A DNA stretch of 64,000 nucleotides from Moniliella sp. 'wahieum'. Taxonomy: Eukaryota; Basidiomycota; Moniliellomycetes; Moniliellales; Moniliellaceae. The stretch covers positions 310,001-374,000 of the forward strand of contig RSEE01000006.1 of the NCBI GenBank assembly GCA_003971905.1. The letters run 5' to 3'. The position numbers were made by a program, and so were the translations under genes. The notes under the pieces were generated by a model. That model ran no database searches and had not been told where the DNA came from. It saw nothing but the letters and a program-made list of their open reading frames with translations. How positions within the stretch are numbered: the stretch's first letter is position 1; every line of letters starts with the position of its first letter. Shown one piece after another: positions 23,805 through 34,112 of this stretch.

Positions 23805-23969
23805 GGGACCGATCACCGATCACCGCGCGGGCGGGAGGCCCGACAAGGCTCAACGACGTTCAACACGCGCAACTAAGCCTCGTTTTACTTGAGCCGTACA
23901 CCGCCACAGCCACTTGTTTGTCCCGGCGGGGGGTGCGCACCGCTGTCAGCTCCCATCACCATCCCCAGC

Positions 23970-24632
23970 ATGGCCATCTGGACCTCCGTCGCCAAAAACC
24001 AGGCAGACAAGTACGCCGCCAAGTACCAGCCCGAAGTAAGTGCCTTCCGGGGCAGCGTAGCCAGCGTCTAGCGAAGCCCAACGCCTCATCCGCGGCACTA
24101 ACATGAGTCTTGTGTCATCAGGACCCGTTCTACGAGTACTACCAAGATGCCAAGGGCAAGCAGAAGCGCCGCAAACGGGCCCCCCCGCCTGGGTTAACCC
24201 CGCACGAAGAGAAGGTGTGGAAAAAGATTGCCAAGCACGCACATCGCCTCGACCGCGGCATCCGTATCGCCGGGCTCCGGTTTGGATACACCGCCATCCT
24301 GGGCATATTCCCCTACGTTGGCACTGCCGCGAATGGTGCGCTGAACTACTACCTCGTCATCAAACCAGCAAAAGAAACTTTTGAGTGTGTATTCTCTCCC
24401 TTTGTCGATGCAGTGAGGCGCAGAGCAGTGCTGACTCTGGCCGTATCCCAGTTTGCCGTCGGGCACGGTGGATCGGATGAAGTTTAATGCGATGGTTGGG
24501 TGTGCGGTTGACCTCATTCCACTGGTAGGGGACATATTCCTCGCCGTGTGGGGAGCGAATGCACGCAACGTCACCTTGTTGAACGGCACTTGGCCACGTG
24601 CGCCTTCCACAGCCGTACATGGCCACGTATGA
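23970..24632 (+). CDS. DUF4112 membrane protein
   Basis: Small integral membrane protein of the DUF4112 family (function unknown). The three exons are 23970-24035, 24122-24384 and 24452-24632, joined by two short introns (GTAAGT...CATCAG and GTGTGT...CCCAG); the second join is phase 2 and gives FDLPSGTVDRMKF. Domain hallmarks are seen: LDRGIRIAGLRFGYTAILGI, then the first loop FPYVGTAANGALNYYLVI, and the second repeat VGCAVDLIPLVGDIFLAVWGANARN. The predicted product is 169 residues, with an amphipathic, Lys/Arg-rich N-terminus. Two hydrophobic hairpins are likely. The frame is intact across all exons. The C-terminal ten residues are less certain. Confidence 0.88.
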
Positions 24633-25483
24633 GGCACACAGGTTCAACTTGAGCCTCATGGCCCAGCCTCCAAAGCCCACCCGCCTTTTCAGATGCCGAT
24701 TTTCCCATATTACTATTACTACCCCTCCTCTTCTATCGTTTCTCTTTGTTGCCCGCTGTACCCTCTCGACTTATACACTGTCGTTACCCTGACAAGCAAG
24801 CGTAGAGTGCACATGCGTACTAGAATTCCATATTCACCATCTAGCTCCAGTTGTCGAAGTCATGATAGCATGGCATTCAAGTGCCGTTTTTAGTGATAAC
24901 ACCGGTACCAGATCATCTTTTTACCACGCTCGCCTTGGGCGCCAATGCTCTCATCGCCACCGTTAGGACCAATATAATCGACGGAGCCCATCGTTGGTAA
25001 TGGTATTAACGGTCTATATTGACGGGACGACCTGGTCTATGTTCTGGATGTGATCGCTGCGATTCATATGTGGTGGTAATATGTAATCGAGATCAAGGCG
25101 AAAAACGATTAGACGTATGGTTGACTTTGTTGGCCGGCCGGTTAGCCGGGATTGGTCGCAGCGACTTCACCTCGCATATTGGCCCATCCAACCGCATTCA
25201 GGTCCGAAAGAAACAACACATTATTCCTCCTCGTTCATTCATCCAGCAGAGGCGGCTTTCGAGAGTATAGGGGGGGAGGGGATGCACGCGGGCAGCGCAA
25301 TAGAAAAAACAACGATAGAATGAAACGGTATAATATCGGGAGCCGGGGGATGGAGCGAGGAAGGGCAACGTAAAGGGAACAGAGGTAAGGTTCGTATAAT
25401 GGCCAACGATGGGTGTCTCTGCTTCATCCCCCGTTGGTCCCAGCAAACACGGGGACGGAACTAGCAAGGAAAGGGTGCAAAGC
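24633..25483. other. Convergent 3' region
   Basis: About 850 bp between the DUF4112 stop (+) and the GGTase stop (-). Composition is more AT-rich than the genes beside it, with several short open frames of no recognisable content. I see no RNA gene here. Confidence 0.35.
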
Positions 25484-26564
25484 TCATTCCCGTCTCCATG
25501 GCTGGCTGTGGAGATGGTCGCGCGCCCAGCGGGCCGAGGCAAGGCTCATGTTCAGCCCCGGGTCGACGGGCAAGAGGGGGGGAGAGAAGCGAGGGTGGTA
25601 TCTTGGTCTTCGGAATCTGCCCCTTGGTCATTGGTAGCGTGTTGATGCATACTAAGAGCCACAGTGCCCAGGTAGGAATGCAGCACATCCGGGAGCGCGT
25701 CCGGCACCTTACTGATACCTCCCACGGGGCTCTGGCACGCCAAGATCCACTCCACGTCCAGGGGTGCATTGATCAGACCATGTGCGCCCAGCAGCGCCAG
25801 CGCGGCGCCGCACCAGAAACTGTAGCACACATCGGGCTTCTTTTCCCTTCGGCCTGAGAAGCCAGCGCCGGGGTGGACAGGATCGCTGACTTGCTGCGCT
25901 AACAACCAGCGTGGCAGTTCGTCCAGTTTCCCATCCTTTTGCCAGTGCGCAAGTTCGCCAGCCAAGGCAAGCGAAGCAACGGCACAGTAGGTGCTTCCGC
26001 CATGGGACTCTTCCCCTGGAGCTTGGGAGAAGGCGCGGTCGTACGTTTGGCAGCGGGCTAGGTAGGTGAGAGCCATGCGCACGTCGATCGCATCCCATGC
26101 ATCGACCAAGTGGGCCACAGCAAATGCGGCATAGAGGAAGCGCACATCAGCTTCGTCCGTGTTGGGTGACGCGACAAACGATCCATCGGGCCGTTGGCAC
26201 GCCGTCAGCAACGCACGTACCCCACCGCGATCCAGCCGCGTAAAGTCGTCGCGCAAAATACTGAGCACAAGCAGCGCCGAGTAGGTCATGACCACGTTCC
26301 CACCGCGCGGCAACGGGGCGAGCGAGACGATACCGGCACTTGGGCTGCCGCGGAACCCACCAGTAGACACTTGCTGTGCATACACCCACTCCTGTAACCC
26401 GGCAATCTCGGCCGGCGGCACCTTGGCCTCCACCTGGCCCAGTACGTCCAGCGCACCCAGCAAAACATGCCCAGCGTCATCCGGCTCGACTCTTCCTCGG
26501 CGTATGCCGAGGGCATGAGGTGCAGATGGCGCAGGTAGAAGCCCGTGTGTTTCTTGACGTCCAT
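25484..26564 (-). CDS. CDC43: Geranylgeranyltransferase type I beta subunit
   Basis: Catalytic beta subunit of GGTase-I, which pairs with the shared Ram2-type alpha subunit and lipidates Rho-class CAAX proteins. The start at 26564 gives MDVKKHTGFYLRHLHLMPSAY, which matches the family's first helix. The alpha-alpha barrel repeats follow: TGGFRGSPSAG, GGNVVMTYSALLVLSIL, CQRPDGSFVASP, HGGSTYCAVASLALAG and DVCYSFWCGAALALLGA. The zinc ligands are visible as Asp-x-Cys in PDVCYSFW (near 25830) and the His of DVLHSYLG (near 25690). The family-like tail VDPGLNMS ends at a TGA at 25484. Frame changes near 26470 and 25575 look like indels. No intron is seen. Confidence 0.93.
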
Positions 26565-27633
26565 CGAAACGCGCCAGAGGGGGGTGGCGGTGGCGGGGCA
26601 GCCGAGGAGAAAAGGGGAGCCAGCTTACCCTGCCTCGGTGGCCGCTCGCTCGCAATTCCGCCTGCTGTGGGGTTCTTATTCAACGGTGGGTGAGCGCAAA
26701 GGCCAGGCGCAGCGTAGAGCCCCATTCCGCCTCTCGCCTCCCCCACATGCTTATCTCCCCAACTGGCCTCTATTTCTTCCTACTTCCAGTGGGTTGCACT
26801 CACTTGAAAAGGTTACATGGTTACACCGAGACGAAATCCACTGCCTGCGCACAACTCAGTTGCCACAAGCAGAAATAGCCATCCGCCCGTTCGCCTCTAA
26901 AACGACGATACCATCTTCAGGTCTTGGCCCTGAACTGACCAGTTGATCCCCCCACACCACAACCTCAGATCCGCTCTACACATGGGAACATACAGGGGAA
27001 GGAGATGGGCATTGAAGGTACCAGGCACAAACGGCACTGGGAAGAAATCGGGAGGCAGGGAAAGGCAGGGAAAAAAAGGTAAGGCGGGCAGTAATCCGGT
27101 CGGGGTACACCACGCAGGTCGCAACCACCCACAGCACGGACCTAGTCCCAACAAGAGAACGGAGGCACGACGTGTGTAAGCGCGGGGGGGACGCGAAATG
27201 GCAGTGGAAAAGGGGCGTGGGAAGCAGGGGAGAGAGAGGCAAGAAAGGGAGAACGAGGGAGGAGAGGAGGGTAGCGAGAAGGTAGGAGGAGGCAAAGGAG
27301 AGGAGGGGGGCAAGCAAGGAGAACGAGAAAAAAGTAGGACCCGAATCCGACGAGGAGTGAGCGGCGGAGTTCGATGTCCTACGCCCTCCCCCCCGCCCAC
27401 TTGAATGGAAGGAGAGGAAGGCACCCGAGCAAGCTGCCACAGGCACAGCATCGCGAACGGGGCGGGGCACGAGACAAGAATCCGAGCCCTCCCAAGGAAC
27501 GAAACGAGGGACAGGAATCCCGTGCCTAGGTTACAGAAGAACCTAGGCACCGAGGGAGGTAGAAGTACACGGGGGATGTACAAAGCGGAGAGCGGAACAA
27601 AGCAGACACGGTAGTACAAAAGTGTACAAAAGT
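26565..27633. other. Intergenic, with a purine-rich tract
   Basis: About 1.07 kb between GGTase-I beta (start) and the decapping-enhancer gene (stop), both on the minus strand. Positions 27050-27350 are almost wholly A/G on the + strand (runs such as GGGAGAGAGAGGCAAGAAAGGGAGA). The minus strand stays open through much of it, but as low-complexity Ser/Pro/Phe sequence without a recognisable domain, so I do not call a gene. Confidence 0.4.
27220..27345. repeat. Polypurine/polypyrimidine tract
   Basis: More than 100 bp in which the + strand is nearly all A and G, without a strict repeat unit. Such tracts lie in promoters and 3' UTRs of GC-rich fungi and can form triplex DNA. Confidence 0.75.
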
Positions 27634-28850
27634 TCAGACCATGAGTTTAGCAAGAAGGGTCTCGATCGTCTGAGGGGCACCAGGCGGCGGGGGCGGGGCC
27701 GCACTCGGGGTCGGCGCAGGCGCGGTGTAGTGCGTCGTGGTGGCCGGCGCGGGGGCGGGGGCGGGGGCAAGGGGCGCCAAACTCGGTGCAGGTGGGCTTG
27801 GGGCGGGGGGCGTGCCACCCGTAGGGGGCGTCGATTGCGAACCAAATGTGTGGTTCGGGAAGAGGGTGGCGAGGCTCAGGGTACGTCCGTGAGAGGGGGC
27901 CTGTGCGGGCGGATAGGGATGCGAGTGACCACGGGGATGCGGAGTAGGATGCGCGCGACCGAGTGTGCATGCGGATGCGGATGCGGGTGCGGGTGCATGT
28001 GGGGCGGGTAAGGCGGATACATGTACCGTTGGCATGGTGGGGAGGAGGGTGCACGGGGAACGGGATGTGGGTCGGCGGAGAGAAGGTAGTAACGGGCGCA
28101 GAGTGGGGCGCACTGCTTAGGGGCAGGCCCATTGCAGGCGGGGCAGGCACAGTGGGAGAGACCTTGGTCATGCGTCCGAGGGAAGGAGAGTTCAGGGCAG
28201 CAGAGGGGTGTGAGGAAGCGGCAGGAATGGCGGGGGATGAGGCATCGGCACTGGGAAGAAGAAGTGTCGCTACTCAATGCCGGCACAGCCGGTGCAGGGG
28301 ATTCGGGCGAACCACGAAGGTTGGAAGTGCTAGGCTTGAACTTAGGTGCCGGCAAGGCCTGGGCAGAAGGAGACATGTGGAACGAAGGCCCTGCGTACGA
28401 CTTTTCCCCGTCAGCGATCGCCGTGGTAGCCGGAACTGGGACAGCTGGCGTGGATGCTGCCGACTTCTTCTTGTTCTTCCGGGGTTGCGGGTGAGGCGCG
28501 GTGTTGGTGGGAGTGCTGGGGGGGAAGAGGGCTGCTGCCAGGTCAGATCGGTGGTGGATGTGGGAGCAGAGCTCGATACGGGTGCCGAGGCCAGGGCCGA
28601 ACGTTTCTTGGCGCTCTTCTTGCTGGGTGTGAGGGAGTGTGCAATGGAGGGCGACGGGGAGGCGAGGGGGAGGGCGATGGCGAGGCGGCAAGCAGCTGCT
28701 GCTGCCAGGTCAAGGCGGGGCTGGAGGCGGCGGCAGGTGTGCGCTTGCTCCTCTTCTTCTTGCTGCGGCGGCGGTGGGGGTGCCGGTGGTGGGCATGTCC
28801 CAGAGGTCGTCCTGTGGTTGGCGGGCAGTGCGGGGGGAGGGAGCAGACAT
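27634..28850 (-). CDS. PNRC/Edc1-like decapping enhancer
   Basis: Disordered Ser/Pro/Lys-rich protein starting at ATG 28850 (MSAPSPRTARQPQDDLWDMP). It has two LTWQQ motifs, ALTWQQQLLAASP near 28700 and DLTWQQ near 28550, each followed by basic and Ser/Pro stretches. Near 28400-28340 it carries YAGPSFHMSPSAQALPAPKF, a close match to the PNRC-type motif seen in fungal Edc1/Edc2 and animal PNRC2, which recruits Dcp1-Dcp2 and stimulates mRNA decapping. The C-terminal half is Pro/Ala-rich and ends ETLLAKLMV. Several frame changes interrupt it. Function follows from the short motifs only; no folded domain is visible. Confidence 0.65.
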
Positions 28851-29216
28851 GACAGCGAGCATCGTTGGGCGGAGGAGCAGCGGGGCGAGGGTTGGGGAGG
28901 TGGTGGTGGTGGGTGTTGGGCGGAGCGGCGGCGAGCGCCCCAGTGGCAAAGCCAAACTGAACGCAGCGTGGGAGCAGGTGACGTTTCATTGCAGCTCTCC
29001 TGCCTGCGCTGGCGCCCACCACTAGCCACTCGGCCAGCCACCGGCGGCAGCGCCCGCGATAACCGACACTGCCCACGTGCCTCCCCGTGCGCCCTCCCGT
29101 TTCGGGCACCTTCCCTGTCAGTCCACGCCATCACCAATTCCGCCGGCCGCATCCGCTTCCGCCGCGGAGAAAAATGAGTTCCGCCGGGGCAGCTTATCAG
29201 TCGCCCCAAAAGAAAG

Positions 29217-29301
29217 CGAATCCTGCCGGGGTCGAACCGACGACCATTACCATTACTCTCGAAAGCCGGAAAGTAACACTCTACCACTGAGCTAAGGATC
29301 C
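29217..29301 (-). tRNA. tRNA-Arg (probably anticodon CCG) with an intron
   Basis: The acceptor stem GGATCCT/AGGATTC, D arm GCTC-AGTGGTA-GAGT and T arm GTCGG-TTCGACC-CCGGC are all present, with a standard 5-nt variable loop TGGTC. The anticodon stem is TTACT/GGTAA. The 20 nt between the stem strands read TTCCGG, an intron CTTTCGAGAGTAA after position 37, then T, so the anticodon is CCG. An alternative intron placement using AGTAA as the 3' stem strand leaves the same anticodon. Confidence 0.85.
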
Positions 29302-29500
29302 TAGTGTGTTTCGCAAGCATGAGGAATTCACCCATAGCAGCCGTCGCTATTTTCATCCAGGCGCACGACAATCACTACCTTCCATCTCACAGATGCCGAT
29401 GGCCGCGTCAAGCTTCATACATTACCCCTTTGAGATAAGAACATCTATACGCCAAGAAAAAAAACCCAAACAAACAAAAAGTACAAGCACATCCTCTTCC

Positions 29501-32500
29501 TCAGCATGCGACCCCGGCCGCTACCGCACCGAAACCGGCGGCTCGGGCAAATGGGGCGACGGAGCACGGCTGGTGCCGACGGGGGGTGGGTAGATGCGTC
29601 AACTGATCCCACACGGCTTCCAACCGCGCCACCTCCTCCTGCACGTCCTTCACCCGCGTCGCATTCCGCCACGATAAGAGCGAGGGCAAGTGGCGCGTCA
29701 AGTCCTGCAGCGCCCCCGCACACGCCAGCAGGCGCGTGCGCGTCGCCGTCGCCTCGTTCCGGGGAACGCTAAGTTGCGCCAAGGCCGGTTCGGCTCGGCT
29801 GCGTAGGCTGGACCCAGCCGGGGTCAGGTACGATGGGATGGACAGTTGTTCGGCCCAGACGCGGGCGGAAAAGACCGAGGCGTGCAAGAACGCATCAAAC
29901 GCCATATCGAGCAGCGGGTGGTTCCAGATCCGAGGTGCCTCGGACGGTGTAAAGTGCGGTGCGAGCGGGTGCCCAATCGTTGGCGCCAAGCCTGAAGATT
30001 GCGTCGCCGACTCCCGTGTCAAGCGCCGCATCGCGGTGGAAATGTCGGCGACAAAGCCGGTAGACACTTGGATCGTCGCCACCCTCTGGCTGACTCATCA
30101 AATCCATCTCTGGTCGGATTGATTTGAGTTCCTCCAGCACCTCCAACAGGTGGAACGTGCCCAAGGTGAGTGCAGCACCAAATAGTACAGCATCATCTGC
30201 GCATCCGTGTCCAACAGTGCATACGCCTGCGTACACGCTTGGACCAGCGATCCAAACGTGCCGTAGTGCCGTCGAACAATATCTATAGCCAACACAGCCG
30301 GCGCGGGTTGCCGCCGGATGCGGGATGCCGGCATCCACCGCCTCTTGCAATACCGACACTTGGCGCCACAAATAGATCTTGAGCGCGTTGGCCCAGTGGA
30401 AGGAGAGCATAAGGTCGTCTCCGCCACGAGGTGCAACGGCCTTGGCCCGCGCCAAAGCCAACGAAGCTTGGTGCCACTGTTCCGTCGGGCGGGGACTGGA
30501 CGACCGGTCGGCCCCACTTCCTCAACCCTTCCGCCCGAAGAAGCAATGGCGGCATGCACGTGCTGCAGCTGTGGCGCATGCGTGTTGTAGTACTCCAGCC
30601 CTTGGAGCGCGCGCGGCATCAATGCATTCCTCGGCAAAGGACGAGGACATGGTGGAGCTGACGCGCCACGAGATGGAGTGGCTATTGTCAAAGATTAGGG
30701 TGGCCCACGCCCGTCTCCAACAGCCCAACAGGGTCGGGATCAGCGACGGCGATACCGGAGGTAGCTCGGGCGGGGGCAGAGAAGGTCTGCGCCGCGCCCA
30801 ATCGCGGCGAGACAGCACGAAGATGTGCCTCGGCTGCTTGGCGATGGTGTTCCGTCACTTGGCGCGCAAGTTTGCGTGCCCGCACCACCAGTTCTTCCAT
30901 CTGTCGCACGCCACTTGTCGCGCGAATCGGCATTCCCGCGCGGCACGCTCCGCCATGTATTCAGCTCCTCATCGTCCGACGGACGGGGCGAAAGTGGATC
31001 GACACTGGCCGCAGAGGCTACGCTGGCATTAAAGGGAGGAGGGATGATAGAAAAGAGTAGCAGGCCATACGCGACCCGGAACGAAGGCACCGGCCAACGG
31101 GAAAAGGAGTCGCGTGCATGCTTCCACGTAGCCCGTTGGGCGAGCAGATGGAGGGGTTTGGCACCCGCACGCGTAGGGGGCATCGTAGCGCTGGTGAGAT
31201 ACTGGGCCCCAAACGCAGTGAGAACAGCCTTGATAGCTTCGTTGATTTCGTCCTGAAGTAGAACGGAAGAGAGATCGTGAGTTAGTGGAGAGCGTTCCTA
31301 CAAGGGGAGAAACGTACCCAAGACCGTCTGCGCGCACGCTGGGTCCATGCCGTCTTTGGCTTGCCCGCCTGAGAAGGATCAATGGACGTGTCAAACGCAG
31401 CATCAAGCAGGACGGAAACCAAAAACAAGTTAGGTTGGGCTGCGGAGGAGGAGGAGTTGTATCCTTGCTTGTCGGCCAGACCGATCCCAAAGTCGGAACC
31501 GGAAGAAGTCCACTCGGACCAACTGGCCTTGCTGTCGTGCAGAACGTTCAACAACTTGCCCGTCTCATCTTCGGCAGGAATCACTCATCAAGCGTCTGGA
31601 AGCGGCCTGATCCGGAACCAAAGGAAGAACGTTCCCTCGGTGCTTCGAGGGTGAGACGGCGCTCCATCTCCTCTGCAACAAAGACAGGCTTGACGTAGGA
31701 GCATTCATGCGAGAGCCACAACGTCATGGGTCCCTCCATAATCGAGCATACAAGCAGAGAGTACGGGATACCAGTGTCGCCATCATGGCCCCGCGGTTGA
31801 TGGAAGAAATGGTGCGTGTGGTGCCGGAATGGCAGCAAGGGACTCCAGTTCGTCCAGCAAGCGCATTGCCTGGGCAGCATCCCACGTTTCTTTCTGCATG
31901 GCGCGATGCGGTAACAGAGCTTGCTTCCGTTCCTCCTTCTCCTTCTCCTGCCCCTCTCTCCTTGACCAGAGAGGAGAGTGGACGACCATCCAGACTCGTC
32001 TGGTGGAGTTGGCTCCGGTCGCACCGTTTTGAGGGAACACTTACCGTGTCCGACGACAGCTTCCTCCCCGACGAGGCGGCCGACAGTTTCCTTCCGCTGG
32101 GTGGAGCATTCTGCGTATTGTGGAAACTGGTTGCTGCCTTGATCATAAACACTTCGTGGGTCGTGCACTCAATTCCGCGGCGGCGACAGGTCGAGCACCC
32201 GACCACTGGCTTGCCCGTCACACCAATATCCGAAAAAGTAACCGACATTTGCAGGTCGCACCCTTTCTTGCTCGCACGGCACGCATCGCACGACGAGTTC
32301 TGTCGTCGGCCTGTGCGGCTCTTGCCGGCCTTGCTCTTGACCGCCTTGAGCGTGCCCGTGGTCCGGAGGGCGGGGGGCAGGGAAAGGTCAGAGAGGGACG
32401 TGGTTGTCGAGGGATTGTGGTGCATGGGAGGAGGGCCACCATGTGGGGTGCCAACGGCTCGAGTTGAGGTGACGTTTCTGAGCCAGAGCCGATAGAGGGA

Positions 32501-33015
32501 ACGGACAGGTGGGACGGTCCCGACACTGAGGCGGTCGAGGGGACAGAAGGGGCTGGCAAGGAGGGCGCCGAGGTGGTGCCGGGGCTCGCATTGGGTCGGA
32601 ACTCGGCAGCGTGGGCGGATGGGTGGGCGGTATGTTGCTCAAGCCACTGGTTGGTCCATGTGCCGTTGAGCAGGTCGGATCCCACGTCAGGGGCAAAGGG
32701 GTTGCCAAAGTGGGCACTCCTGGGGGAAGGAGTGGGCGGAGGAGAGGGCGTGGAGGTTAAGCGGGGACTGGGAGAGGAAGAGTGCATCGTGCCCGTTTTG
32801 TGATGGAGCAGCGACGGCAGGGTCAAGGAGGGGCAGGGGCGCGGGAGGGGCGGAAGTGACGAGGACTGCTGGGGAAGCTGCTCGGGTGGGAGCATGCCAA
32901 GAAAGTCGAGGGCAAAGTCGGTAGCGCCCAGTTCGGGCGGGGCGGGGCCGGGGAAGAAAGGGGGGGCGTCGTTTGGGGTGGGCTTGCCGTGCAGGTCTGC
33001 GGAGGAGGACCACAT
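29501..33015 (-). CDS. Zn(II)2Cys6 fungal transcription factor
   Basis: The start at 33015 opens a disordered N-terminus (MWSSSADLHGKPTP...) with Ser/Pro/Thr stretches. A binuclear zinc cluster lies near 32300-32190: SSCDACRASKKGCDL and GCSTCRRRGIECT, preceded by a basic stretch KAVKSKAGKSRTGRRQ. The loop between the third and fourth Cys is 20 residues if read through, longer than the usual 5-12. Downstream, DEINEAIKAVLTAFGAQYL and helical segments to LLACAGALQDLTRHLPSLLSW (near 29700) fit the alpha-helical fungal middle-homology region. An intron lies at about 31262-31316. The frame changes near 32440, 31590, 31080, 30790 and 30060. Target genes are unknown. Confidence 0.82.
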
Positions 33016-33059
33016 GGCGACAGGAATAGCAAGGAGGACGGGGAGAGGGGAGGGCGGCG

Positions 33060-33130
33060 ATGGGGTGGTGGTGGTGGCGATGGTGGCGATGGTGGCGATG
33101 GTGGCGGCGGTGGCGATGGTGGCGGCGAGT
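33060..33130. repeat. GGTGGCGAT microsatellite
   Basis: Nine-base unit GGTGGCGAT repeated with GGTGGCGGC variants immediately upstream of the transcription factor start codon. Confidence 0.9.
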
Positions 33131-33224
33131 TGGACCAAGCAGGGGGGGGAGTGGGGAGGTGGCAAGCGCTGCGCAGGGATTGACGCTGATGCATGGCTGA
33201 TGGATGCGTGAGGGGGGCGACTGA

Positions 33225-33300
33225 TGAGGCCGAGGCGGATGGATGATGGGTGATGGATGGTGATATGGATATGTGATGGATGATGGATGACTACGATGAC
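33225..33300. repeat. GGATGGATGAT-type imperfect repeat
   Basis: Imperfect tandem GATGG/GGTGATGG words over about 75 bp, upstream of the regulator and next to the microsatellite at 33060. Confidence 0.85.
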
Positions 33301-34112
33301 GCATGCTGGCGGATGGGTCTGATCGGTGAGGAGGTGGCCGTGGGCGATGGGTGATGCGGCAGAGGGCCAGCGTGTGGGTGGGGATGGGCGCAGCCTCGCA
33401 AGCCCGGCGCTGTGGGACTGGCGGGGTGGCTGGGGGCGTGTGCGCACCCTGGGACAGCGTGTCGCATGTGTACGTGAGTGGCGGGCGACCGACCGACCGA
33501 CCGGCCGAGGGATGCGGGCGGCAGGCACAGGACGGCAGACACGCCGCTGAGACGGCGGACTGAGTGGGCGTGTGGGAGCGCCAGGCACGGTGCACGGGCG
33601 GTGGCCCAGCCAGGATGCAGGACCCAGCAGCCCCGCACAGGTGCAGCGCTCCAAGCTCCACGCGCGCTGCGTCCCAACCCAGATGGAATTCTGTCCAGCG
33701 CGGGGCAAGCAGCCCAAGCCAAAAGCCCCAGACGCCCAACCTCCTGCGCGCTCCTGCCCCGACGCACCCCCCCCGACCCCACCCCACGCGCCAGCGCCGC
33801 CAGCCGACATCACCCATCCATCACACTCGCACACATCACTGCATCACCCTCCCCCGCATTCCGCCCGGCCAATAAAAACCCCGGCGTCATGCATCACACG
33901 TCAACCGACACGCCCCCCCACACTGCGCTTGCGCTGCCCCGCGCCCCACAAACAATTCCGATGCGCTGCGGGCCAGGCCCAGCGCCCCGGGTGGGGGCGG
34001 CGGGCGGAATTAAGGCGCGGCTGCATGCTGCCGGCGCACATACTACGGTTGGGGGATCGGCTGCCGAATAAGCTTTTGGCGGCTGTCCATTGTCTGCGCT
34101 GCCCGCGTGGGG

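Larger units (their letters stand above)
33016..34112. other. Intergenic, promoter of the Zn2Cys6 gene
   Basis: About 1.1 kb between the regulator's start and the end of the transporter gene, both on the minus strand. It contains two simple repeats (33060-33130 and 33225-33300) and C-rich stretches. One long minus-strand open frame here is low-complexity (Pro/His/Arg) and I do not accept it as coding. Confidence 0.4.

Noticed and set aside
24397-24405. Another perfect TCCCTTTGT
   Set aside because: It lies in the second intron of the DUF4112 gene; taken as the chance background for the pheromone-element matches.
26897-27619. Minus-strand open frame of about 240 codons
   Set aside because: It is low-complexity Ser/Pro/Phe sequence produced by the polypurine tract on the other strand.
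32430-33834. Long minus-strand frame extending upstream of the Zn2Cys6 gene start
   Set aside because: Its part upstream of 33015 is Pro/Arg/His low-complexity and crosses simple repeats; only the part from 33015 on was kept as the N-terminus.
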